Assembly (NCBI GenBank): GCA_024640385.1
Contig: JAHEFC010000189.1
Span: 1-7,362, forward strand
Direction of reading: 5' to 3'
DNA: 7,362 nucleotides
Origin: Sphingobacteriales bacterium
GTDB lineage: Bacteria; Bacteroidota; Bacteroidia; Chitinophagales; Chitinophagaceae
Shown here: one piece after another, positions 1 through 5,155 of the stretch
Layout of the letters: every line of letters starts with the position of its first letter
Position numbering within the stretch: position 1 is the stretch's first letter
Notes under the pieces: model-generated
The model's database searches: none
Seen by the model: the letters and a program-made list of their open reading frames with translations, nothing else
What the model was told of the DNA's origin: nothing
Made by a program: the position numbers and the translations under genes

Positions 1-897
1 AGCGAGGCCATTGTTTTCGGCTTTATGTGCTGCATGAATCCGGGCGACGAAGTGATCATTCCGGAACCTTTTTATGCCAATTACAATGGCTTTGCCGTTA
101 TGGCGGGGATAAAAGTAGTGCCCATAAAGTCATCTATCGATACGGGCTTTTCATTACCTCCCATTGCTGCGTTTGAAGAAGTGATTACTCCACGTACTAA
201 AGGCATTATGGTTTGCAGTCCCAACAACCCTACCGGCTATCTTTATAGCCGGGAAGAAATGGAAGCCCTGAAAACCATCTGCCTGAAACATGATCTTTAT
301 CTTTTTTCGGATGAAGCCTATCGGGAGTTCTGCTATGATGGCAAATATGTCAGCGCTATGCATCTGAACGGCCTGGACCAGCATGTGATACTGATGGACA
401 CCATATCAAAAAGGTACTCGGCCTGTGGTGCCAGGATCGGTGCTTTTGTAACACGCAATCAGTCTATCTATAATGCGGCCATGAAATTCGCACAAGCGAG
501 GTTAAGCCCTCCCGGCCTCGCACAGATCATGGGTGAAGCGGCCGTAGACCTGCCTGAATCATATTTTGATTCGCCGAAAGCAGAATACCTGTCCCGCAGA
601 AACCTGTTGGTAAAACGGTTGAATGCGATGGAAGGTGTGTTCTGCCCTACGCCGGGCGGAGCTTTTTATGCCATGGCACGATTACCTATTGACGACAGCG
701 ACAAATTCTGCCAGTGGCTGCTGGAATCATTCTCATACAATAACCAGACGGTGATGCTTGCTCCGGCAACAGGGTTTTACGGGACTCCCGGCCTGGGCAA
801 GAACGAGGTGAGACTAGCCTATGTGCTGAATTTGGATGCTATCGATGCTGCGATGGACTGTCTTGAAGTTGCACTAAAGGAATATAACGCCAAATAG
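1..897 (+). CDS. PLP-dependent class I/II aminotransferase, 5' end missing
   Basis: C-terminal 298 residues of a fold-type I aminotransferase; the frame is open from base 1, so the gene starts outside the window. Family members are usually about 390-400 residues, so roughly 100 are missing. Visible landmarks, numbered from base 1: NPTG at 76-79 (its Asn contacts the cofactor), SDEAY at 103-107 (Asp104 should pair with the pyridine nitrogen, Tyr107 with the cofactor), SKRYSACGARIG with the Schiff-base lysine at 137, and Arg271 in EVRLAY, the expected binder of the substrate carboxylate. All key residues visible are intact. It should transfer an amino group between an amino acid and a 2-oxo acid in the cytosol; the AspB-like aspartate aminotransferase group is the closest resemblance, but the amino donor cannot be read from this part. 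It is convergent with the transporter on the right, 73 bases away. Family call is secure, specificity is open. Confidence 0.93.
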   Translation, partial: SEAIVFGFMCCMNPGDEVIIPEPFYANYNGFAVMAGIKVVPIKSSIDTGFSLPPIAAFEEVITPRTKGIMVCSPNNPTGYLYSREEMEALKTICLKHDLYLFSDEAYREFCYDGKYVSAMHLNGLDQHVILMDTISKRYSACGARIGAFVTRNQSIYNAAMKFAQARLSPPGLAQIMGEAAVDLPESYFDSPKAEYLSRRNLLVKRLNAMEGVFCPTPGGAFYAMARLPIDDSDKFCQWLLESFSYNNQTVMLAPATGFYGTPGLGKNEVRLAYVLNLDAIDAAMDCLEVALKEYNAK

Positions 898-905
898 AGA
901 GGAAG

Positions 906-957
906 AGAGTAAGTGAGGGAGATAGTAAGAGTTTTGTCTCTCTGGCCCACTGACTCT
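906..957. repeat. Imperfect inverted repeat between convergent genes
   Basis: Two 20-base arms, 906-925 and 938-957, are complementary at about 15 of 20 positions around a 12-base loop. The left arm is purine-rich (AGAGTAAGTGAGGGAGATAG) and the right arm is its pyrimidine-rich partner. It fills most of the gap between the stops of the aminotransferase and the EamA transporter. It could act as a terminator in both directions, but neither side has a proper T-tract, so it may instead be a copy of a dispersed intergenic repeat. Confidence 0.5.
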
Positions 958-970
958 TTGAACCTCGTCC

Positions 971-1867
971 TTAGTCTCTCCTGGCCTGAAGGTTCACAAA
1001 GAGGACACCTCCGATTACCATCGCACCTCCTATCCAGGTATACCAGGAAACTTTTTCCCTGAGTATGATCACTGAAAATATTACAGCAAATACCGGCACA
1101 AGGTTGTTGAATATGGATGTTCTTGTTGGGCCGATTTTTTTTATGCCATCGTAATACCACACAAAGGCTACCACCGTACCGATGACACCAAGGTATAACA
1201 GGGCCGCCCATACTTTGGCCGGAATGTCAACGGGAAATGGTTCGGTAGTTGCAAACAGCATCAGCATCACCAGGCCGGACAAAGACGCCCATGCCGTAGC
1301 CTGCAAGGGAGTGGTTTGTTTAAGCGCCGGCCTGGCCGCTAATGTATAGACAGCCCAGGTAACCGGACAGCCCAACATGAACAGATCACCGGTTTCCAGG
1401 CTGGATAACAATTCATTCACCTTGCCTCTTGAAATAACGATGACCACGCCTGTTAGTGAGATCATGATTCCGATGAGTTTGCGCAAGGTGATCTTCTCTT
1501 TGTATACCAGGGAGGAAAGGATCATTACGATGGTGGGATTCAGTGCAGCCAGCAAAGCTCCCCTGCTGGCAGGAATGGTTTTAAGTCCCTTAAAGAAAAA
1601 ATAATTGTAAGCGAAAATGCCTGAGAACCCCAACAGCATCAAAACAGGTAATTGAGCGCTTTGAATCCTAAACAACTGCCGGTTTTGCCTGAATGCCAGC
1701 GGCAACAGCAAAACCAGTGCAAACAGATAACGGATCCCAGCTCCGGTGAAAGGTCCGAAAGTCTGGGCCGCAATCCTGGTGGCAATGAAGGTGCCGCCCC
1801 AGAACATGGCCGTCATGACCAGTTTCAGGTATACAGTTCTGTTGTCATGGTTGATCTGGTTGTCCAA
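971..1867 (-). CDS. EamA-family (DMT superfamily) membrane transporter
   Basis: A 298-residue inner-membrane protein with about ten hydrophobic segments (roughly 13-33, 43-60, 73-92, 99-120, 130-147, 160-178, 188-206, 219-237, 250-270, 276-294), arranged as two EamA repeats. Each half ends with the family's usual pattern: PTIVMILSSLVYKEKIT before a Gly-rich helix in the first, LVPVFAVIFSVIILREKVS before one in the second. The N-terminal FWGGTF is also typical. Such proteins export or import small metabolites; the substrate cannot be predicted from sequence, and drug/metabolite exporter is only a family label. The start chosen is TTG at 1865-1867: an in-frame TAG lies three codons upstream, and AGGAGA stands nine bases before it. 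An alternative is ATG at 1814-1816 (residue 18), but that would place the start right at the first helix. It lies downstream of, and on the same strand as, the KGG gene, but a terminator separates them. Confidence 0.9.
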   Translation of the reverse strand: MDNQINHDNRTVYLKLVMTAMFWGGTFIATRIAAQTFGPFTGAGIRYLFALVLLLPLAFRQNRQLFRIQSAQLPVLMLLGFSGIFAYNYFFFKGLKTIPASRGALLAALNPTIVMILSSLVYKEKITLRKLIGIMISLTGVVIVISRGKVNELLSSLETGDLFMLGCPVTWAVYTLAARPALKQTTPLQATAWASLSGLVMLMLFATTEPFPVDIPAKVWAALLYLGVIGTVVAFVWYYDGIKKIGPTRTSIFNNLVPVFAVIFSVIILREKVSWYTWIGGAMVIGGVLFVNLQARRD

Positions 1868-1876
1868 ATTATACTA

Positions 1877-1882
1877 TCTCCT
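1877..1882 (-). promoter_or_regulatory. Shine-Dalgarno-like site for the TTG start of the EamA gene
   Basis: AGGAGA on the minus strand, nine bases before the TTG codon at 1867. It supports the TTG over the downstream ATG. It stands out because the hydrolase genes in this window have no comparable site. Confidence 0.5.
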
Positions 1883-1956
1883 GTTACCGTATGAAAATAG
1901 CATAGTTTTTCACAGTATCGAGTCAGAAAGGTGCATTGACTCCCGTAAAACAACGC

Positions 1957-1991
1957 AAAAAAAAACATACCCCACATCAGGGAGGTATGTT
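1957..1991 (-). terminator. Intrinsic terminator of the KGG-repeat gene
   Basis: On the minus strand an 8-bp perfect stem, AACATACC (1991-1984) with GGTATGTT (1971-1964), encloses a 12-base loop and runs into nine T residues (1965-1957). It begins 46 bases after the KGG-gene stop and separates that gene from the transporter, which therefore probably has its own promoter in 1868-1956; I see no convincing promoter there. Confidence 0.8.
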
Positions 1992-2037
1992 GATTCAAAA
2001 TTGTTACAAGGTGGGAAAGCCTGAAGGCCCGGGGGGA

Positions 2038-2370
2038 TCATGCATTGTCCATGATACCGTCGCTTCCTTTGCCGGCATCGCTGCTTCGAGAGTTTTCGCC
2101 GCCTTTTCGGCCGATCTCACTCATATGCTGCCTGTCCCGGCTTACGGCTTCTCCGCCTTTTCTCCCGATCTGGGACATATGTTGACGGTCCTGGCTGACG
2201 GTTTGACCACCTTTCCGGCCAATAGTGGCCATGTGTTCCCGGTTCCTGCTGACAGCTTCGCCGCCCTTCCTGGCAACTTCTGCCCTGGTTTTAGGGTCAG
2301 CAGAGGCCAATCCCCTGTTTGAAGTTTTAGTATCGCGGTTGGGCCTGTTTTGATTTTCATTGTTCTCCAT
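2038..2370 (-). CDS. KGG-repeat stress protein (GsiB/YciG-like)
   Basis: A 110-residue, very hydrophilic protein without membrane segments or signal peptide. Four KGG motifs stand at residues 35-37, 53-55, 71-73 and 89-91, an exact 18-residue period, each within a unit close to GRKGGEAVSRDRQHMSEI. This is the stress-induced KGG repeat known from Bacillus GsiB and enterobacterial YciG, proteins linked to general stress, desiccation or acid and thought to be mostly disordered; a protective role here is inferred from the family. The start is ATG at 2368-2370 (MENNENQN). The open frame continues upstream to 2622, but that part runs through the intergenic heptamer repeats and a terminator and has nonsense composition (TCNLQPVTWNL), so it is rejected. 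No Shine-Dalgarno site is visible; TATTTTAG at 2400-2393 (minus) is a one-mismatch -7 candidate without a matching -33. The gene is monocistronic, closed by the hairpin at 1957-1991. Confidence 0.87.
   Translation of the reverse strand: MENNENQNRPNRDTKTSNRGLASADPKTRAEVARKGGEAVSRNREHMATIGRKGGQTVSQDRQHMSQIGRKGGEAVSRDRQHMSEIGRKGGENSRSSDAGKGSDGIMDNA
2095..2277 (-). repeat. 54-bp coding tandem repeat inside the KGG gene
   Basis: About three and a half copies of a 54-base unit encode the 18-residue KGG repeats (residues 32-92). The middle copies differ at only a few positions (GRKGGEAVSRDRQHMSEI, GRKGGQTVSQDRQHMSQI, ARKGGEAVSRNREHMATI). The period is a multiple of three, so gain or loss of units would keep the frame. 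Confidence 0.8.
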
Positions 2371-2480
2371 AACTAATGATTTCCAATAGCCGCTAAAATA
2401 ATAATGCCAGCGCATTTTTTGGGGAAATTCCACAATTATCGCCCGTTTGTTGTAGAAAGCGGGGAAAAAATCCACAATAG

Positions 2481-2550
2481 CAGGTTGCAGGTTGCAGGTT
2501 GCAGGTTGCTGAATCAGGTTCCAGGTTACAGGTTGCAGGTTACAGGTTGC
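2481..2550. repeat. Heptamer direct-repeat array CAGGTTN
   Basis: Four exact copies of CAGGTTG run head to tail at 2481-2508. After a short interruption (2509-2514) five more heptamers follow at 2515-2549, with the last base alternating (CAGGTTC, CAGGTTA, CAGGTTG, CAGGTTA, CAGGTTG). The array lies upstream of the KGG gene and beyond the terminator of the tRNA. It encodes nothing convincing in any frame. The unit is too short and has no spacers, so it is not a CRISPR. Confidence 0.9.
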
Positions 2551-2595
2551 AAATAATACATTCTTCTGGAACCTGCAACCTGGAACCTGCAACCT
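2516..2595. repeat. Long imperfect hairpin formed by heptamer repeats
   Basis: The segment 2567-2595 holds four heptamers in the opposite orientation (CAACCTG/GAACCTG type). It is complementary to 2516-2544 at 26 of 29 positions around a 22-base loop. A second register pairs 2530-2551 with 2574-2595 at 21 of 22. Because the units repeat every seven bases, several hairpin registers are possible. It abuts the T-tract of the tRNA terminator directly. Confidence 0.85.
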
Positions 2596-2622
2596 AAAAA
2601 AAAAGGTCTCAAAAGAGACCAT
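2596..2622 (-). terminator. Intrinsic terminator of the tRNA gene
   Basis: On the minus strand GGTCTC (2620-2615), a TTTT loop, GAGACC (2610-2605) and nine T residues (2604-2596) form a textbook intrinsic terminator, beginning about ten bases after the mature tRNA 3' end. Read on the plus strand, the stem is followed by A and six T residues (2621-2627), so it could also work in the other direction. Confidence 0.9.
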
Positions 2623-2630
2623 TTTTTAAG

Positions 2631-2704
2631 TAGCGGGATCGGGAGTTGAACCCGAGACCTTTGGGTTATGAATCCAACGCTCTAACCGCCTGAGCTACCC
2701 CGCC
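2631..2704 (-). tRNA. tRNA with CAU anticodon, probably elongator tRNA-Met
   Basis: A complete cloverleaf of 74 nt to the discriminator. The acceptor stem is GGCGGGG with TCCCGCT (two G-U pairs: 1-72 and 7-66), the D stem GCTC/GAGC, the anticodon loop TTCATAA with CAT at 2670-2668, the T stem TCGGG/CCCGA around TTCAACT, and the discriminator A. The next bases are CT, so CCA is not encoded and must be added by the CCA-adding enzyme. The anticodon stem lacks the three G-C pairs of initiator tRNA and position 1-72 is not a C-A mismatch, so it is not tRNA-fMet. The isoleucine tRNA whose CAU is changed by TilS to lysidine cannot be excluded by eye, but the body looks like an elongator Met tRNA. 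A31-C39 closing the anticodon loop is unpaired. Confidence 0.88.
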
Positions 2705-2716
2705 AATTAAGGGGTG

Positions 2717-2748
2717 CAAAAATAAGACATCGGGAATTGACGAACAAA
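2717..2748 (-). promoter_or_regulatory. Bacteroidota-type promoter of the tRNA gene
   Basis: On the minus strand TTTG (2748-2745) is followed after 20 bases by TATTTTTG (2724-2717), an exact match to the TAnnTTTG -7 element used by the primary sigma factor of Bacteroidota. The -7 element ends 12 bases before the tRNA 5' end, which would give a very short leader to be removed by RNase P. Confidence 0.75.
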
Positions 2749-2836
2749 AAGAAATATCTAGCTTGCCCTGCCCGCTTTTTCAGCCTTCCTGAGCAAGTTC
2801 ATCTTTACATCAGTCCGGATTTTTTGACGATTGAAT

Positions 2837-2844
2837 TAGCTTTA
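2837..2844 (+). promoter_or_regulatory. Weak -7 candidate ahead of the hydrolase operon
   Basis: TAGCTTTA matches TAnnTTTG at all but the last position and lies 34 bases before the GH92 start. No TTG stands at the right distance upstream. The operon promoter should lie in the 174 bases between the tRNA and GH92, or further out, but this site is only the best available guess. Confidence 0.22.
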
Positions 2845-2878
2845 GGCCCCAATTGGCTAAACCAATAAAGCAACCAAA

Positions 2879-5146
2879 ATGACAAGACCTTTGTTCCTCA
2901 CTGTTTTTCTTCTGTCCCTGTTTACCTGTTCACTGGCCCAGGAGCCGGTTGAATATGTAAATCCGCTGATGGGTACCGAATCTTCCTACAGCATGTCTAA
3001 CGGTAATACCTACCCCGCCATCGGCCGCCCCTGGGGCATGAATTACTGGAGCCCCCAGACAGGCAAAATGGGTGACGGCTGGATGTACACCTACACGGCC
3101 GAAAAAATAAGAGGGTTCAAACAAACTCACCAGCCCTCGCCCTGGATGAATGATTACGGGCAATTCTGCCTCATGCCCGTTACAGGGAAACCGATCATCA
3201 ACCAGGATAAACGAGCGAGCCTGTTCAGCCATAAAACAGAAATAGTAAAGCCATATTATTATAGTGTTTACCTGGCTGATTTTGACGTGACCACCGAATT
3301 CTCCGCAACCGAAAGGGCTGCAAGTTTTCAGGTCACCTACCCCAGGAACGACAGCTCATTCCTTGTGGTAGATGCGTTTGACAAAGGCTCTTATGTGAAG
3401 ATCATTCCCTCGGAAAAAAAGATCGTGGGCTATACTACCAGGAACAGTGGCGGAGTGGCTGATAATTTTAAGAACTATTTCGTACTGCTTTTTGACAAAG
3501 CTTTTTCTCTCAGCTATGCCTGGCACGACAGTGTGCTGGTGAAAGATGCACTTGAAATGAAGGCCGATCATGCAGGGGCCATCGTTGGCTTCAAAACTGC
3601 GAAAGGAGAAAAAATAAATATCCGCGTAGCATCTTCCTTTATCAGTATTGAACAGGCTGAATACAACCTACAGAAAGAGATAGGGAAAAATTCTTTTGAC
3701 CAGACTGTTGCCGCATCTAAAGATGCATGGAACAAAACCCTGGGGCGGATCAAGGTCAGTGGCGGTACTGAAGACCAGACCAGAACATTCTACTCCTGCC
3801 TGTACAGGGCCGTATGCTTCCCGCAAAAACATTATGAGATCGATCCAACAGGCAAGCCTGTTCATTACAGTTTTTACAACGGCAAGGTTCTGGACGGATA
3901 TATGTATGCAGGCACGGGCTTCTGGGATACATTCAGGGCCTTATATCCTCTCCTGAATCTTTTATATCCATCTGTCAACAAGGAAATGCAGGCCGGCCTT
4001 GTCAACGATTACAAAGAAGGTGGATTTCTACCCGAATGGTCAAGCCCTGGCTTCAGGGATGTTATGGTGGGCAATAATTCGGCTTCCATTGTGGCAGACG
4101 CATATATGAAGGGCCTCAGGGGATACGATATCAATCTTTTGTATGAAGCATTACTCAAAGGTGCTAATAACGAAGGCCCGCTCAGCGCAGTTGGACGCAA
4201 AGGGGTTCAATATTATAATGAACTGGGTTACGTGCCTTACGATGTGAAGATCAACGAGAATGCCGCCAGAACACTTGAATATGCTTTCGACGATTTTTCC
4301 ATCTGGCAGCTCGCGAAATCCCTGAACCGCCCAAAAGAGGAGATCGCTGTTTATGAAAAAAGAATGTTGAACTACAGGAATCTATTTGACCCGGAGACCA
4401 AATTGATGAGGGGCAAACTTAAAAATGGAAGTTTCCAGACTCCATTCAATCCGTTCAAATGGGGAGACGCATTTACAGAAGGAAACAGCTGGCACTATAG
4501 CTGGAGTGTTTTTCACGATGTAAAAGGACTTATCGATCTAATGGGCGGTGAGAAAGTTTTCACTTCCATGCTTGATTCCGTATTTGCCATGCCTCCTGTT
4601 TTTGACGACAGTTACTATGGCTTTCCCATCCATGAGATCCGCGAAATGCAGGCGATCAATTTCGGCCAGTATGCCCACGGCAACCAGCCGATCCAGCATA
4701 TGATCTATCTATATAATTATGCAGGCCAGCCATGGAAAACACAATACTGGACAAGAGAAGTTATGAACCGTTTATACAATCCAAAACCTGATGGCTACTG
4801 CGGCGATGAAGATAACGGCCAGACATCAGCATGGTATATTTTTTCAGCTCTCGGCTTCTACCCGGTTTGCCCCGGCACTGATCAGTATGTACTTGGAACA
4901 CCTCTGTTCAAAAAAGCAGAGATCAGGCTTGAGAACGGAAAAAGCATTCAGATCAACGCACCGGAAAATTCTGCAGCCAACAGGTATGTATCCAGTCTGC
5001 AGGTCAACAATGCAGATCATACAAAAAATTACATCACGCATGGCGAGCTTCTAAAAGGAAGTTCGCTGCTGTTCAAAATGGCTGCACAGCCCAACAGGCA
5101 ACGTGGCATTTCTTCCAAAGATTATCCCTATTCATATTCCAAGTAA
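2879..5146 (+). CDS. GH92 exo-alpha-mannosidase, likely alpha-1,2-specific
   Basis: A 755-residue exported enzyme, normal length for family 92. A Sec signal peptide (hydrophobic 4-19, probable cleavage after SLA at 20) is followed by the N-terminal beta-sandwich domain (about 24-265) and the (alpha/alpha)6 catalytic domain. GH92 enzymes are calcium-dependent and remove terminal alpha-mannose with inversion. Key residues can be matched to Bt3990 of Bacteroides thetaiotaomicron, as I recall its numbering, with a constant offset of one: acid Glu534 in TEGNSWHYSW (E533), Asp643 and Asp645 in GDEDNGQTSAW (D642, D644), and the +1-subsite residues Trp89 (W88), His585 and Glu586 (H584, E585) that go with alpha-1,2 specificity. 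GNQPIQHM follows at about 607. It is first in a three-gene cassette, nine bases before GH125. The start has a good signal peptide but no Shine-Dalgarno site. Cys17 is preceded by LFT, a poor lipobox, so a periplasmic enzyme is preferred over a lipoprotein. Confidence 0.95.
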   Translation: MTRPLFLTVFLLSLFTCSLAQEPVEYVNPLMGTESSYSMSNGNTYPAIGRPWGMNYWSPQTGKMGDGWMYTYTAEKIRGFKQTHQPSPWMNDYGQFCLMPVTGKPIINQDKRASLFSHKTEIVKPYYYSVYLADFDVTTEFSATERAASFQVTYPRNDSSFLVVDAFDKGSYVKIIPSEKKIVGYTTRNSGGVADNFKNYFVLLFDKAFSLSYAWHDSVLVKDALEMKADHAGAIVGFKTAKGEKINIRVASSFISIEQAEYNLQKEIGKNSFDQTVAASKDAWNKTLGRIKVSGGTEDQTRTFYSCLYRAVCFPQKHYEIDPTGKPVHYSFYNGKVLDGYMYAGTGFWDTFRALYPLLNLLYPSVNKEMQAGLVNDYKEGGFLPEWSSPGFRDVMVGNNSASIVADAYMKGLRGYDINLLYEALLKGANNEGPLSAVGRKGVQYYNELGYVPYDVKINENAARTLEYAFDDFSIWQLAKSLNRPKEEIAVYEKRMLNYRNLFDPETKLMRGKLKNGSFQTPFNPFKWGDAFTEGNSWHYSWSVFHDVKGLIDLMGGEKVFTSMLDSVFAMPPVFDDSYYGFPIHEIREMQAINFGQYAHGNQPIQHMIYLYNYAGQPWKTQYWTREVMNRLYNPKPDGYCGDEDNGQTSAWYIFSALGFYPVCPGTDQYVLGTPLFKKAEIRLENGKSIQINAPENSAANRYVSSLQVNNADHTKNYITHGELLKGSSLLFKMAAQPNRQRGISSKDYPYSYSK

Positions 5147-5155
5147 ACAGAACAT

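Noticed and set aside
819..1211. Open frames overlapping the genes on other frames (for example 819-1211 minus, 6142-6522 minus, 6772-7173 minus)
   Set aside because: They lie inside well-supported genes, lack recognisable domains and have the composition of antisense or shifted readings.
1936..2322. 128-residue plus-strand open frame opposite the KGG gene
   Set aside because: Its repeats (VFPVPADSF, MLPVPAYGF) are the antisense reading of the 54-base KGG units; it begins in the KGG-gene terminator region.
2481..2595. CRISPR-like array
   Set aside because: Seven-base units without spacers and with an inverted part; no cas gene is near.
2371..2622. 84-residue N-terminal extension of the KGG protein (open frame to 2622)
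   Set aside because: It translates the heptamer hairpin and part of the tRNA terminator into low-complexity text; the ATG at 2370 gives a normal KGG protein.
2605..2660. GGTCTC in both the tRNA and its terminator, possibly an integration duplicate or alternative pairing
   Set aside because: Only six bases are shared and the terminator is explained by its own perfect stem.
2852..2866. ATTGG-N5-CCAAT inverted repeat just before the GH92 start, as an operator
   Set aside because: Five-base arms are expected by chance in a 174-base gap, and no second copy or regulator gene is present.
2631..2878. Hydrolase cassette as a tRNA-inserted genomic island
   Set aside because: The tRNA 3' end points away from the cassette, no integrase is seen, and no repeat of the tRNA 3' end is found in the window.
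2918..2932. Lipobox in the GH92 leader (LFTC at residues 14-17)
   Set aside because: Thr before the Cys is unfavourable and a better signal peptidase I site, SLA at 18-20, follows at once.
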